From positions 2,790,001-2,854,000 of the forward strand of contig NZ_CP108474.1 in assembly GCF_036226445.1 (NCBI RefSeq): DNA of 64,000 nt, in the 5' to 3' direction. Within the stretch, counting starts at the first letter, position 1; each line of letters opens with the position of its first letter. The position numbers and the translations under genes were made by a program. The notes under the pieces were generated by a model. It had not been told where the DNA came from, searched no databases, and saw only the letters and a program-made list of their open reading frames with translations. Below are positions 7,422 through 19,522 of this stretch, in pieces. The DNA comes from Streptomyces sp. NBC_01255 (lineage in GTDB: Bacteria > Actinomycetota > Actinomycetes > Streptomycetales > Streptomycetaceae).

Positions 7422-7450
7422 TTGACGATTGGTCCAGACCTTCCTACGCT
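7422..7450 (+). promoter_or_regulatory. Chitinase promoter (-35/-10)
   Basis: TTGACG (7422-7427), 17 bases, then TACGCT (7445-7450) is a near-consensus vegetative promoter. It would start transcription about 55-60 bases before the TTG start codon. The whole spacer is occupied by the second dre site. Confidence 0.75.
7428..7442 (+). promoter_or_regulatory. DasR-responsive element, site 2, inside the promoter spacer
   Basis: ATTGGTCCAGACCTT is a second dre-like palindrome (GGTCCAGACC core). It sits between -35 and -10, where a bound repressor would exclude RNA polymerase. The two sites are about two helical turns apart (20 bases), as in known Streptomyces chitinase promoters with paired 12-bp direct repeats. 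Confidence 0.8.
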
Positions 7451-7514
7451 CGCGGGGCGCGCGCATCTTCACGGACCACCCCCACCTTGTCCGTCCGCAA
7501 CTTGAGGAGCACCG

Positions 7515-9359
7515 TTGAGCACTCAAGCACCGACGCGCAGAACAGGGTTCAGACGCCGGGCCGCCGCCGGTCTGACCGCCCTGATACTGCCGCTGGCCGC
7601 CATGGTCGGCCTCGCCACCCCCGCCGAAGCGGCCACCTCGGCCACGGCGACCTACACCAAGACCCAGGACTGGGGCACCGGTTTCGGCGCCAACTGGACC
7701 GTCAAGAACACCGGCACCACCACCATCAGCTCCTGGACCGTCGAGTGGGACTACCCCGCCGGCACCGCGGTCACCTCCGCCTGGGACGCCACCGTCACCA
7801 GCTCCGGAAACCACTGGACCGCCAAGAACGTCGGCTGGAACGGGACCCTCGCGCCCGGCGCCTCCGTCTCCTTCGGCTACAACGGCACCGGCCCGGGCGC
7901 GCCCACCGGTTGTAAGATCAACGGCGCCGCCTGCGACGGCACCTCCCAGCCGGGCGACAACCCGCCCTCGGCCCCCGGCACCCCGGTCGCCTCCAACATC
8001 ACCGACACCTCGGTGAAGCTGACCTGGACCGCCGCGACCGACGACAAGGGCGTCAAGAACTACGACGTCCTGCGCGACGGCACGAAGGTCACCACGCTCA
8101 CCGGTCTGACGTACACCGACCAGGGCCTGTCCGCCGGCACCGACTACAGCTACACGGTCGTCGCCCGCGACACCATCGACCAGACCGGCCCCGCCGCCGG
8201 CCCGGTCCCCGTCCGCACCACCGGCGGAGGCGGCACCCCGCCCCCGAACGTGGTGAAGATGGGTTACTTCACGAACTGGGGCGTCTACGGCCGCAATTAC
8301 CACGTGAAGAACATCGTGACCTCGGGCTCCGCGTCCAAGATCACCCACATCAACTACGCCTTCGGCAACGTCACGGGCGGCAAGTGCACCATCGGTGACG
8401 CCTACGCCGACTACGACAAGGCCTACACCGCCGACCAGTCCGTCGACGGCGTCGCCGACACCTGGGACCAGCCGCTGCGTGGCAACTTCAACCAGCTGCG
8501 CAAGCTGAAGAAGGCCTACCCGAACATCAAGATCCTCTGGTCCTTCGGCGGCTGGACCTGGTCCGGCGGCTTCGGCCAGGCCGTGCAGAACCCGACCGCC
8601 TTCGCCCAGTCCTGCTACGACCTGGTCGAGGACCCGCGCTGGGCCGACGTCTTCGACGGCATCGACCTGGACTGGGAGTACCCGAACGCCTGCGGTCTGT
8701 CCTGTGACACCAGCGGCGCCGCCTCCTTCAAGAACATGATGCAGGCCATGCGCGCCAAGTTCGGCGCCAACAACCTGGTCACCGCGGCCGTCACGGCCGA
8801 CGCCTCCCCCGGCGGCAAGATCGACGCCGCCGACTACGCGGGCGCCGCGCAGTACATGAACTGGTTCAACGTCATGACGTACGACTTCTTCGGCGCCTGG
8901 GCGGCGCAGGGTCCGACGGCCCCGCACTCCCCGCTCACCTCGTACGCCGGCATCCCGCAGGCGGGCTTCAACTCCGCCGAGGCGATCGCCAAGTTCAAGG
9001 CGAAGGGCGTCCCCGCCTCCAAGCTCCTCCTCGGCATCGGCTTCTACGGCCGCGGCTGGACCGGCGTCACCCAGGCCGCCCCGGGCGGCACGGCGACCGG
9101 TCCCGCGACGGGCACCTACGAGCCGGGCATCGAGGACTACAAGGTCCTCAAGACGTCCTGCCCGGCCACCGGAACCGTCGCGGGCACGGCGTACGCCAAG
9201 TGCGGTACCAACTGGTGGAGCTACGACACCCCGGCCACGGTCACGTCCAAGATGAGCTGGGCGAAGAACCAGGGCCTGGGCGGCGCGTTCTTCTGGGAGT
9301 TCAGCGGTGACACCGGCAACGGCGAACTCGTCGGCGCCATCAACACCGGCCTGAACTAG
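7515..9359 (+). CDS. Secreted family 18 chitinase with CBM2 and fibronectin III domains
   Basis: 614 residues from TTG 7515, with GAGGAG upstream. A basic signal peptide (1-40, with a Tat-like RRTGFRRRAAAG start, cleavage near AEA) is followed by a CBM2-type domain (about 42-140: conserved Trp residues and disulfide Cys). A fibronectin III domain (about 152-236) and a GH18 catalytic barrel (about 245-614) complete it. The catalytic signature DGIDLDWEYP starts at residue 381 with proton donor Glu388. It hydrolyses chitin outside the cell. Two DasR sites in the promoter imply induction by chitin breakdown products, and a strong hairpin terminator follows. Confidence 0.96.
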   Translation: MSTQAPTRRTGFRRRAAAGLTALILPLAAMVGLATPAEAATSATATYTKTQDWGTGFGANWTVKNTGTTTISSWTVEWDYPAGTAVTSAWDATVTSSGNHWTAKNVGWNGTLAPGASVSFGYNGTGPGAPTGCKINGAACDGTSQPGDNPPSAPGTPVASNITDTSVKLTWTAATDDKGVKNYDVLRDGTKVTTLTGLTYTDQGLSAGTDYSYTVVARDTIDQTGPAAGPVPVRTTGGGGTPPPNVVKMGYFTNWGVYGRNYHVKNIVTSGSASKITHINYAFGNVTGGKCTIGDAYADYDKAYTADQSVDGVADTWDQPLRGNFNQLRKLKKAYPNIKILWSFGGWTWSGGFGQAVQNPTAFAQSCYDLVEDPRWADVFDGIDLDWEYPNACGLSCDTSGAASFKNMMQAMRAKFGANNLVTAAVTADASPGGKIDAADYAGAAQYMNWFNVMTYDFFGAWAAQGPTAPHSPLTSYAGIPQAGFNSAEAIAKFKAKGVPASKLLLGIGFYGRGWTGVTQAAPGGTATGPATGTYEPGIEDYKVLKTSCPATGTVAGTAYAKCGTNWWSYDTPATVTSKMSWAKNQGLGGAFFWEFSGDTGNGELVGAINTGLN

Positions 9360-9369
9360 CACGCACGAC

Positions 9370-9406
9370 GAAGCGGGGGCCGGCGCAGCACGCCGACCCC
9401 CGCTTC
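9370..9406. terminator. Terminator after chitinase gene
   Basis: A 16-bp stem with one mismatch: GAAGCGGGGGCCGGCG (9370-9385), loop CAGCA, CGCCGACCCCCGCTTC (9391-9406). It lies between the chitinase stop and the convergent DUF2550 gene, so it can serve both. Confidence 0.85.
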
Positions 9407-9420
9407 TTCACGTACACGTC

Positions 9421-9873
9421 TTACGCCACGTTCACCCTCTGGCCGGGAGGCGCCGCCTCCAGCCAGGCCATGAAACCGGTCCGGGCGTCCTCGCTCATCG
9501 CGAGCTCCAGCCGGATCCCGTCGTACGTACAGGCCTGGATCACCGCGTCGGAGAGCAGCGCGAGCTCTTCCTCGCCCTCCGGCATCCGGCGCTCCAGGGC
9601 CACGATGGCCGAGCGCTCCAGGACGCGGCGCGGGCGGGGCGCGTACGAGAAGACCCGGAACCAGGCGATCTCGTCACCGCTGTAGCGGGCGACGCCGTAC
9701 ACCCAGCCCTTGCCGGTCGGGTCCGGCTCGTCGGGGATATCCCAGCGCAGGGAGCAGTCGAAGGTGCCGCCGGCGCGCTGGATCAGCCTCCTGCGCAAGC
9801 CGAAGACGAAGAGCCCGATCACCACCAGTGCGACGACCAGGCCGCACACGAGCAGAGCGAGGAACATCTTCAC
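9421..9873 (-). CDS. DUF2550 membrane-anchored protein
   Basis: 150 residues. One N-terminal transmembrane helix (about 4-26, very hydrophobic) is followed by a short basic segment RRRLIQR and a soluble domain with WDIPDEP and GWVYGVARYSGDEIAWFRVFS. This matches the actinobacterial DUF2550 family that sits directly downstream of the ATP synthase operon. The function of the family is unknown; the soluble domain should face the cytoplasm. It follows atpC on the same strand but behind a very strong terminator, so it probably has its own promoter in 9874-9940. Confidence 0.85.
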   Translation of the reverse strand: MKMFLALLVCGLVVALVVIGLFVFGLRRRLIQRAGGTFDCSLRWDIPDEPDPTGKGWVYGVARYSGDEIAWFRVFSYAPRPRRVLERSAIVALERRMPEGEEELALLSDAVIQACTYDGIRLELAMSEDARTGFMAWLEAAPPGQRVNVA

Positions 9874-9940
9874 CGACCTCCTCGCTGTGTCCCGTAGCCG
9901 GCACAGCCGGCCGAACCGAAATACACGTGCATCTGCATCG

Positions 9941-9990
9941 CCTCAGCCGCGGCACGGTCCGGAATCATCCGGACCGTGCCGCGGCTGAGG
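9941..9990. terminator. Terminator of the atp operon
   Basis: A perfect 22-bp inverted repeat: CCTCAGCCGCGGCACGGTCC plus GG (9941-9962), loop AATCAT (9963-9968), and its complement (9969-9990). It begins 24 bases after the atpC stop on the minus strand. This is one of the longest perfect hairpins in the window. Confidence 0.92.
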
Positions 9991-10013
9991 GCACTTCTAC
10001 TCGGCGCGGACCG

Positions 10014-10388
10014 TCAGCGGACCGCTACCGCGCGCAGCCGGACATCGGCGCGCCGCTCGGCGGCGGCGTCGGAGTCCGACTTCGCACGCTCCAGCGCGCG
10101 CTCGGCGCGCTGGGCGTCGATCTCGTCCGCCAGCTCGCAGATCTCCGCGAGCAGAGACAGCTTGTCGTCGGCGAAGGAGATGAATCCGCCGTGGACGGCG
10201 GCGACGACGGTCGCGCCCTCACTGGTACGGATGGTCACCGGGCCCGACTCCAGCACACCGAGCAGCGGCTGGTGGCCGGGCATGACGCCGATGTCGCCGG
10301 AGGTGGTACGCGCGATGACCAAGGTGGCCTCGCCGGACCAGACACTCCGGTCCGCGGCGACCAGCTCGACGTGCAGCTCAGCAGCCAA
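10014..10388 (-). CDS. atpC: ATP synthase F1 subunit epsilon
   Basis: 124 residues. The N-terminal beta-sandwich carries MAAELHVELVAADRSVWSGEA and GDIGVMPGHQPLLGVLESG, the classic epsilon signature, and the short C-terminal helical arm is intact. Epsilon is part of the central rotor stalk and can inhibit ATP hydrolysis. It is the last gene of the operon and is separated from atpD by 110 bases containing a strong hairpin (10456-10486), so its level may differ from that of the beta subunit. Confidence 0.96.
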   Translation of the reverse strand: MAAELHVELVAADRSVWSGEATLVIARTTSGDIGVMPGHQPLLGVLESGPVTIRTSEGATVVAAVHGGFISFADDKLSLLAEICELADEIDAQRAERALERAKSDSDAAAERRADVRLRAVAVR

Positions 10389-10455
10389 GGGTGGCTCCTC
10401 GGGTCACCACCCGGCGGTCGTGCCGGGTGTTGGGGTCAATTCTAATGGGCGTGGT

Positions 10456-10486
10456 GAGGGGGGCGGGACCGGATCCCGCCCCCCTC
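10456..10486. terminator. Hairpin between atpD and atpC
   Basis: A perfect 13-bp stem GAGGGGGGCGGGA (10456-10468), loop CCGGA, TCCCGCCCCCCTC (10474-10486). It stands between the beta and epsilon genes. It could be a partial terminator or an mRNA-stabilising or processing structure; the atpC ribosome site lies beyond it. Confidence 0.75.
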
Positions 10487-10498
10487 GGAGCACGGGGC

Positions 10499-12858
<2,360 letters not shown>

Positions 12859-12878
12859 GAGTCAGGTCCCTTCCGTCG

Positions 12879-14477
12879 TCACTTCGAGACGTTGACGGCG
12901 GCAGGAGCGTCCTCGCCCAGCAGCTTGCCGTCAGAGGTCTCGAACTGCTTCTTGAACTCCGCGATGGCGTCACCGACGGACTGCAGGGTGTCGTCGGACA
13001 TCTTGCCGCCCTCACGGATGGAGGTCATGAGACCCGAGTGGTTCTGGCGGAGGTACGCCAGGAGCTCGGCCTCGAAGCGACGGATGTCGACGACCGGGAC
13101 GTCGTCCATCTTGCCGGTGGTGCCGGCCCAGACGGAGACGACCTGGTTCTCGGTGGGCATCGGCTGGTACTGAGCCTGCTTGAGCAGCTCGACCATGCGC
13201 TGTCCACGCTCCAGCTGCGCCTTGGAGGCGGCGTCCAGGTCCGAACCGAAGGCGGCGAACGCCTCGAGCTCACGGAACTGGGCCAGGTCCACGCGGAGGC
13301 GGCCGGAGATCTGCTTCATCGCCTTGTGCTGGGCGGAGCCACCGACACGGGAGACCGAGATACCGACGTTCAGGGCCGGGCGCTGGCCGGCGTTGAACAG
13401 GTCGGACTCCAGGAAGCACTGGCCGTCGGTGATGGAGATGACGTTGGTCGGGATGAACGCCGACACGTCGTTCGCCTTGGTCTCGACGATCGGCAGACCG
13501 GTCATCGAACCGGCACCGAGCTCGTCCGAGAGCTTCGCGCAGCGCTCGAGCAGACGCGAGTGCAGGTAGAAGACGTCACCCGGGTAGGCCTCACGGCCCG
13601 GCGGGCGGCGCAGCAGCAGCGACACGGCGCGGTAGGCGTCGGCCTGCTTCGACAGGTCGTCGAAGACGATCAGGACGTGCTTGCCCTGGTACATCCAGTG
13701 CTGACCGATGGCGGAACCGGTGTACGGCGCCAGGTACTTGAAGCCGGCCGGGTCGGACGCCGGGGCGGCGACGATCGTCGTGTACTCGAGCGCACCGGCC
13801 TCTTCCAGGGCGCCGCGAACGGACGCGATGGTCGAGCCCTTCTGGCCGACGGCGACGTAGATGCAGCGAACCTGCTTGTTCACGTCGCCCGAGCGCCAGT
13901 TGTCGCGCTGGTTGATGATCGTGTCGACGCACAGAGCGGTCTTGCCGGTCTGACGGTCACCGATGATCAGCTGACGCTGACCACGGCCGACCGGCGTCAT
14001 GGCGTCGACGGCCTTGTAGCCGGTCTCCATCGGCTCGTGCACCGACTTACGGGCCATAACGCCCGGGGCCTGCAGCTCGAGGGCGCGGCGGCCCTCGGTC
14101 GCGATCTCGCCGAGGCCGTCGATCGGGTTGCCGAGCGGGTCGACAACGCGGCCGAGGTAGCCCTCACCGACACCGACGGAGAGGACCTCGCCGGTGCGCT
14201 GCACCGACTGTCCCTCCTCGATGCCGCTGAATTCGCCGAGGACGATCGCACCGATCTCGCGCTCTTCGAGGTTCAGCGCGAGGCCGAGGGTGCCGTCCTC
14301 GAACTTCAGCAGCTCGTTCGCCATGGCCGAGGGAAGACCCTCGACCTTCGCGATGCCGTCGCCGGCCAGGCTGACCGTGCCGACCTCCTCGCGCGAGGCC
14401 GCGTCCGGCTGGTACGACTGGACAAAGTTCTCCAGTGCGTCCCGGATCTCCTCCGGCCGGATCGTGAGCTCCGCCAT
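12879..14477 (-). CDS. atpA: ATP synthase F1 subunit alpha
   Basis: 532 residues from ATG 14477 ([18 protein letters not shown]), the conserved start, with AAGGAG upstream at normal spacing; an open frame further upstream is ignored. Walker A-like GDRQTGKT spans residues 173-180 and the alpha signature [14 protein letters not shown] is present. It is the non-catalytic nucleotide-binding subunit of F1. Confidence 0.98.
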   Translation of the reverse strand: MAELTIRPEEIRDALENFVQSYQPDAASREEVGTVSLAGDGIAKVEGLPSAMANELLKFEDGTLGLALNLEEREIGAIVLGEFSGIEEGQSVQRTGEVLSVGVGEGYLGRVVDPLGNPIDGLGEIATEGRRALELQAPGVMARKSVHEPMETGYKAVDAMTPVGRGQRQLIIGDRQTGKTALCVDTIINQRDNWRSGDVNKQVRCIYVAVGQKGSTIASVRGALEEAGALEYTTIVAAPASDPAGFKYLAPYTGSAIGQHWMYQGKHVLIVFDDLSKQADAYRAVSLLLRRPPGREAYPGDVFYLHSRLLERCAKLSDELGAGSMTGLPIVETKANDVSAFIPTNVISITDGQCFLESDLFNAGQRPALNVGISVSRVGGSAQHKAMKQISGRLRVDLAQFRELEAFAAFGSDLDAASKAQLERGQRMVELLKQAQYQPMPTENQVVSVWAGTTGKMDDVPVVDIRRFEAELLAYLRQNHSGLMTSIREGGKMSDDTLQSVGDAIAEFKKQFETSDGKLLGEDAPAAVNVSK

Positions 14478-14523
14478 CTGGGTTCCCTGCTCTCCTTGTT
14501 GGGCCCGAAGTTTCTTAAGGGGT

Positions 14524-14541
14524 CTGGGGGCCGACCCCCAG
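14524..14541. other. Small hairpin between atpH and atpA
   Basis: CTGGGGG (14524-14530), loop CCGA, CCCCCAG (14535-14541), inside the 143-base gap between the delta and alpha genes. It resembles the hairpin in the spacer at 4749-4765. It is too short to call a terminator in mid-operon; it may be a small extragenic palindrome or a processing site. Confidence 0.6.
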
Positions 14542-14620
14542 GAATCTTCTGCAATCTCTGCACGGCCCAACCGGGCCGCTGGTGATGCTGTGATGCTTGT
14601 TGCTTTGGTGGCCGCAGCCG

Positions 14621-15436
14621 TCAGCCGGCCAGTCGCCGGGTCGCCTCGCCGAGGCGCTCCGCGATGGTCCCGTTGATGACCTCGTCGCCGACCTGCACCG
14701 TGATCCCGCCGAGGACCGCCGGGTCCACGTCGAGGTTCAGGTGCATCTCCCGGCCGTACAGCTTGGCCAGGACGGCACCGAGGCGCTGCTTCTGCTGGTC
14801 GGACAGCGGCACCGCCGTGGTGACGACGGCGACCATCCGGTTCCGGCGCGCCGCGGCGAGCTTGGAGAGGGACTCGAGTCCCGCTTCCAGGCTACGTCCC
14901 CGGGGCTGGGTCACCAGACGGACGACCAGACGCTCGGTGGTCGCGTGGGCCTTGCCGCCGAGCAGGCTGCGGAGCAGCGCGCCCTTGGCGGTGGCCGTGG
15001 CGGCCTTGTCCGTCAGCGCCGAGCGGAGCTCGGGGCTGGAGGACACGATCCGGCCGAACCGGAACAGCTCGTCCTCGACGTCGTCGAGCGCGCCCGCCTT
15101 CTGCGCCGCGGTGAGGTCGGCGATGTTCGCCAGCTCCTCCGCGACGTCGACGAGGTCACGCGAACGCGACCAGCGGTTGCGCACCATGCCCGAGACCAGG
15201 TCGACGGTCTCGCCGCCCACCTGACCGCTCAGGAGTCGCTGCGCGAGCTCGGCCTTGGCCTCGCCCGACTGTGCGGGGTCGGTCAGGACCCGGCGCAGCG
15301 ACACCTCGCGGTCGAGGAGCGCGGTGACGGCGGTCAGCTCGTCCGAGAGCTTCGTCGCGTCGGCCGACGTGTTGTCGGTCAGTGCGTCGAGGGACTCGCG
15401 GGCGGCGGACAGTGCCTCGCGGCTCGCTCCGTTCAT
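14621..15436 (-). CDS. atpH: ATP synthase F1 subunit delta (long actinobacterial form)
   Basis: 271 residues, about 90 longer than the Escherichia coli protein, as usual in actinobacteria. The OSCP/delta domain occupies the C-terminal part ([22 protein letters not shown] and [19 protein letters not shown]). The N-terminal part is a helical extension ([18 protein letters not shown]). It links the peripheral stalk to the F1 head. The start overlaps the atpF stop (ATGA). Confidence 0.96.
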   Translation of the reverse strand: MNGASREALSAARESLDALTDNTSADATKLSDELTAVTALLDREVSLRRVLTDPAQSGEAKAELAQRLLSGQVGGETVDLVSGMVRNRWSRSRDLVDVAEELANIADLTAAQKAGALDDVEDELFRFGRIVSSSPELRSALTDKAATATAKGALLRSLLGGKAHATTERLVVRLVTQPRGRSLEAGLESLSKLAAARRNRMVAVVTTAVPLSDQQKQRLGAVLAKLYGREMHLNLDVDPAVLGGITVQVGDEVINGTIAERLGEATRRLAG

Positions 15437-15978
15437 CGGACGGCCTCTGCCTTCTCCTCGAGCTCATCGAGGAAGCGGTCGATCGTCCGGCTCTGGCGGG
15501 CGGTGTCCTCGAGGGACTCGCCGACCAGCTTGCCGGCCAGGTCGGTGGCGAGCTTGCCCACGTCCTGACGCAGCGACGCGGACGCGGCCTTGCGGTCGGC
15601 CTCGATCTGCGAGTGGCCGGCCGCGATGATCTCCTCGCGCTGGCGCTGGCCTTCCGCCTTCATCTCCTGGATGATCGCGGTGCCCTGCTCCGTCGCCTCC
15701 TGGCGAAGACGCGCGGCCTCGTGGCGGGCCTCGGCGAGCTGGGCCTTGTACTGCTCCAGCACGCTCTGGGCCTCGATCTGGGCCGACTCGGCCTTCTCGA
15801 TGCCACCCTCGATGGCCTCGCGACGCTCGTCCAGAACCTTGTTGATGTTCGGGAGGAGCTTCTTGGCGAGGAAGCCGAAGACGATGACGAAGGCGATCAG
15901 GCCGATGACGAGCTCGTCAAGATGCGGCAGCAGAGGAGGCTGGGGCTCCTCCGCCTGCGCAAGAAGAAGCGCGTTCAC
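15433..15978 (-). CDS. atpF: ATP synthase F0 subunit b
   Basis: 181 residues from GTG 15978, chosen for GGAAGG seven bases upstream. A single transmembrane helix at about residues 20-40 (LDELVIGLIAFVIVFGFLAK) is followed by a long charged coiled coil rich in Ala, Glu and Lys to the C-terminus, the peripheral stalk. It overlaps atpH by four bases. A longer upstream open frame has no ribosome site. Confidence 0.95.
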   Translation of the reverse strand: MNALLLAQAEEPQPPLLPHLDELVIGLIAFVIVFGFLAKKLLPNINKVLDERREAIEGGIEKAESAQIEAQSVLEQYKAQLAEARHEAARLRQEATEQGTAIIQEMKAEGQRQREEIIAAGHSQIEADRKAASASLRQDVGKLATDLAGKLVGESLEDTARQSRTIDRFLDELEEKAEAVR

Positions 15979-16018
15979 ATCAGTGCCTTCCGTAAAAGAA
16001 TCGGGCTGTCGGTCCGGC

Positions 16019-16357
<339 letters not shown>

Positions 16358-16378
16358 CTACGATCCGGGACGGATCGC

Positions 16379-17188
16379 TCAGTGGTGCTCGGAGAGCGCG
16401 CCCTGGATGTAGCTGCAGGCCAGGAGGACGAAGACGTACGCCTGGACGGCCTGGATGAAGAGCTCGAAGGCGGTCATCACGAGGACCATCACGAACGAGG
16501 CGCCGGCGTAGACGAAGCCGAGGCCGTTCATGAGGTACCAGGTGGCCAGCGAGAACATCACGATCAGCAGGTGACCGGCGAACATGTTCGCGAACAGTCG
16601 CACCGCGTGCGTGAAGGGCCGGATCAGGAGGTTCGAGAAGAACTCGAGGACGACGACCATCGGGAGAATGGCACCGAGGGACTTGTCGTAACCGACGATG
16701 TTCTTCCAGCCGCCCACGAAGCCGTGCTTCTTGAAGGTGAGCGAGATCCACATGACGTACACGATCAGCGCGAGACCGGCCGGGAAGGCGATCAGCGAGG
16801 TGACCGGGAACTGGGCGAGCGGAATGATCGACCAGAGGTTCATGATCCAGACGAAGAAGAACAACGACACCATGAAGGGGACGTACTTCTCGCCGTCCTT
16901 CTTGCCGATGATCTCGTAGACGATGCCGCGGCGCACGAAGTCGTAACCGGCCTCGCCGACCATCTGCATCTTGCCGGGGATCAGCTTGGGCTTGTTGAAG
17001 GCGGCCCAGAAGAACCCGACGACCACGATCGACCCGAGCACGGCGAGCAGCATCGGCTTCGTGATCTCGATGCCGGCCACCGTGGCGATGGGCTCGTACA
17101 TGAACGTGTGCAGGCCCGGAGCCGGGAAGCCGCATCCACTGAAGATGTGGCAATCCGGGTCGAAGGCAAGCGTCTGGTCAGCACTCAC
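16379..17188 (-). CDS. atpB: ATP synthase F0 subunit a
   Basis: 269 residues from GTG 17188, chosen for AAGGAG six bases upstream. Five to six membrane helices are present; the fourth carries the essential Arg in LLIRPFTHAVRLFANMFAG. It forms the proton half-channels against the c ring. The N-terminal extracytoplasmic part has two Cys (DPDCHIFSGCG), which might form a disulfide. Confidence 0.95.
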   Translation of the reverse strand: MSADQTLAFDPDCHIFSGCGFPAPGLHTFMYEPIATVAGIEITKPMLLAVLGSIVVVGFFWAAFNKPKLIPGKMQMVGEAGYDFVRRGIVYEIIGKKDGEKYVPFMVSLFFFVWIMNLWSIIPLAQFPVTSLIAFPAGLALIVYVMWISLTFKKHGFVGGWKNIVGYDKSLGAILPMVVVLEFFSNLLIRPFTHAVRLFANMFAGHLLIVMFSLATWYLMNGLGFVYAGASFVMVLVMTAFELFIQAVQAYVFVLLACSYIQGALSEHH

Positions 17189-17410
17189 CGCGGGCTCCTT
17201 CAGCGTGGCGCATAGGTACGGCAACCTCGTTGTGTCGGCGCGGCACGCAGCCGCGGGTCGGCACTGGACTGGTCTTACGGATAAGGGGGCGGCGGTTCGG
17301 CATCGAGCCTCGCGCTGGGACAGGCGTCTCGGATGCCCGCGCCCGCAGTGCCGCAGTTGGCACCGGACGATAGCAGGAAGCCGAACGTGGCTTTATCCCG
17401 GCCCTACCCT

Positions 17411-17824
17411 TCACGACTTCGACCCCGTGTTTCCGGGGTCGATGTACGTGATCTTGGCCTTCATGTAGGCACGGGCCTGCGCGGCGACCCACACCACGGT
17501 CGTCGCGAGCAGCGTGAAGGCGAAGGCCTTGAAGTCGAACAGCGTGGTGTTCTTGAGCAAGGCAAGGAAGATGAAGAGCACCAGCAGCTGGGCCGTGTAG
17601 AGCATCAGCCCCATGGCCTGGAAGAGGTGCGGAAGCGACTTCGCCGTCCGCTGCAGAACCACCTGCCCGATACCCATGAAGAGGATCACGACCAGAGTGC
17701 CGACGACGGCGCCGATCGCCCCCTTGCCACCCGCGAGCACGCCGCTGATGACCGTGGCGACAACGCCGACGACAGCGGTGGGAACGATGGTGTGCAGAAG
17801 GATGCGTGCGTCGTTGGACGGCAT
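17411..17824 (-). CDS. atpI: ATP synthase protein I
   Basis: About 137 residues from ATG 17824 (MPSNDARILLHTI), preferred because GGAG lies eight bases upstream; ATG 17866 or an earlier start would add 14 or more residues without a ribosome site. Four hydrophobic helices are visible, as in AtpI proteins, which assist c-ring assembly or Mg uptake. It opens the operon, 222 bases before atpB. Confidence 0.85.
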   Translation of the reverse strand: MPSNDARILLHTIVPTAVVGVVATVISGVLAGGKGAIGAVVGTLVVILFMGIGQVVLQRTAKSLPHLFQAMGLMLYTAQLLVLFIFLALLKNTTLFDFKAFAFTLLATTVVWVAAQARAYMKAKITYIDPGNTGSKS

Positions 17825-18086
17825 GGCGGTGTCTCCGCTTGCTGGAGGGGGCGATGGTGTCGTCATGGACGAGCGTAAGCCCGGTCCGAGGTGGGTCTCG
17901 GGGCCAACGGACCGTCGCACTACGGTCTTTCGGCACTGTCGCCGGGTCTCGTGAACGGTATCACAAACTATTTGAGTAGTTCTTTACCCGTAAGGTGTGC
18001 CAACTGTCACACATGAGGGTTAGTCCGCGCGTGTGTGCACGGCACGAGGGCGAGTTGTCTGCTAATGGCCGCCGAAGCGGCTTTCG
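17825..18086. promoter_or_regulatory. Upstream region of the atp operon
   Basis: 262 bases between atpI and the 3' end of the sugar-phosphate transferase gene. The stretch 17950-18025 is strikingly AT-rich for this genome and should carry the main operon promoter on the minus strand. TTGGCA reads leftward there, but I cannot place a good -10, so no exact promoter is claimed. Confidence 0.5.
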
Positions 18087-19415
18087 TCAACTCGGCGTTC
18101 CGGCCTTCCGTCGATCGGAGAAGCGCCCGCGGTTGCCGATGGCGGTGGCCCCGTGGAGCCCCGCGGGCACCGGAACCCGCTCCTCCGCCACGTCCGCGCC
18201 CTCGTCGACCTCGACGCTCGCGGCGACCTCCGGTACGGGGGCCGGCTTGCGGCGCCGGTAGCGCGGCGGGACGACGGCCTGCGCCCAGCGCGGAGCGCGC
18301 GGTGTGAAGCGCGGCAGCAGGAGCAGCACCAGACCGATCGCGCTGAGCACGGTGATGCCGAGGACGATCCACATCGAGGCCGAGTGGACCGAGTACGCCA
18401 GCGTCCCGAAGGCGATCAGCGCCGACCAGAAGTACATGATCAGCACCGCGCGGCTGTGCGAGTGCCCGATCTCCAGGAGCCGGTGGTGCAGGTGCCCGCG
18501 GTCGGCCGCGAACGGCGACTGGCCCTTCCACGTACGGCGCACGATCGCGAGGACCAGGTCGGCCATCGGGATCGCGATGATCGTGAGCGGCAGCACCAGC
18601 GGGATGAAGACGGGCAGGGCGGCGTGGGTGGCCTGCCGGGTCGAGCCCTCGAAGATCTTCAGCGCGTCCGGGTCGACCTGGCCGGTGATCGAGATCGCCG
18701 AGGCGGCCAGGATCAGACCGATCAGCATCGAGCCCGAGTCGCCCATGAAGATGCGCGCCGGGTGCATGTTGTGCGGCAGGAAGCCCAGGCACATGCCCAT
18801 GAGGATGGCGGTGAAGAGCGTCGCGGGGGCGGCGGCCTCGATCGTGTACCCGTACCAGAGCCGGTAGGCGTACAGGAAGAAGGCCGCGGCGGCGATGCAG
18901 ACCATGCCGGCGGCGAGGCCGTCGAGACCGTCGACGAAGTTCACGGCGTTGATGGTGACGACGACCAGGGCGACCGTCAGGAGCGTGCCCTGCCCAGGGG
19001 TCAGGGAGACGACGCCGACGCCGGGGATCGGCAGCCACAGGATCGTCAGACCCTGCGCGACCATCACGCCCGCCGAGATCATCTGCGCGCCCAGCTTGAT
19101 GAGCGCGTCCAGCTCGAACTTGTCGTCGAGGACGCCGATCAGCCAGATCAGCGCGGCACCGGAGAGCAGCGCGCGCGGCTCGTTGGACAGCTCGAAGACG
19201 CTGCTCAGGTTCTGCAGGTGGTCGGCGACGAGCAAGCCCGTGCACAGCCCGAAGAACATGGCGATGCCACCGAGCCGCGGAGTCGGTTCTCGGTGTACGT
19301 CGCGGGCGCGGATCTCCGGCATCGCCCCGGTCGCGATGGCGAACTTCCGCACCGGACCGGTGAGGAGGTACGTCACCGCGGCCGTGACACAGAGCGTCAG
19401 CAGGTAATCACGCAC
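18087..19415 (-). CDS. Polyprenyl-phosphate sugar-1-phosphate transferase (MraY/WecA family)
   Basis: About 442 residues from GTG 19415 (VRDYLLTLCV); GTG 19454 would add 13 residues. Ten or more membrane helices. The family's catalytic motifs are intact: GVLDDKFELD, NFVDGLDGLAAG with its Asp residues, and the cytoplasmic HLHHRLLEIGHSH loop. It transfers a sugar-1-phosphate, most likely GlcNAc-1-P, from UDP to undecaprenyl phosphate to start wall teichoic acid or another wall polymer. Absence of mur genes nearby argues against MraY itself. The C-terminal 70 residues are a soluble basic/acidic tail without motif. Confidence 0.92.
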   Translation of the reverse strand: MRDYLLTLCVTAAVTYLLTGPVRKFAIATGAMPEIRARDVHREPTPRLGGIAMFFGLCTGLLVADHLQNLSSVFELSNEPRALLSGAALIWLIGVLDDKFELDALIKLGAQMISAGVMVAQGLTILWLPIPGVGVVSLTPGQGTLLTVALVVVTINAVNFVDGLDGLAAGMVCIAAAAFFLYAYRLWYGYTIEAAAPATLFTAILMGMCLGFLPHNMHPARIFMGDSGSMLIGLILAASAISITGQVDPDALKIFEGSTRQATHAALPVFIPLVLPLTIIAIPMADLVLAIVRRTWKGQSPFAADRGHLHHRLLEIGHSHSRAVLIMYFWSALIAFGTLAYSVHSASMWIVLGITVLSAIGLVLLLLPRFTPRAPRWAQAVVPPRYRRRKPAPVPEVAASVEVDEGADVAEERVPVPAGLHGATAIGNRGRFSDRRKAGTPS

Positions 19416-19522
19416 GGGCTGCCCCACAGGAATCGCTGGCCATCTCAGCCCCACACCCTAGCCGTGCCGTCCATGTGCTTGGAGACACGCGGGCCGCCCG
19501 AACGGTTGCGCTCGGGTTTTCC

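Noticed and set aside
14478..14570. N-terminal extension of atpA
   Set aside because: The upstream codons are not part of any AtpA family start; [11 protein letters not shown] with a good ribosome site is standard.
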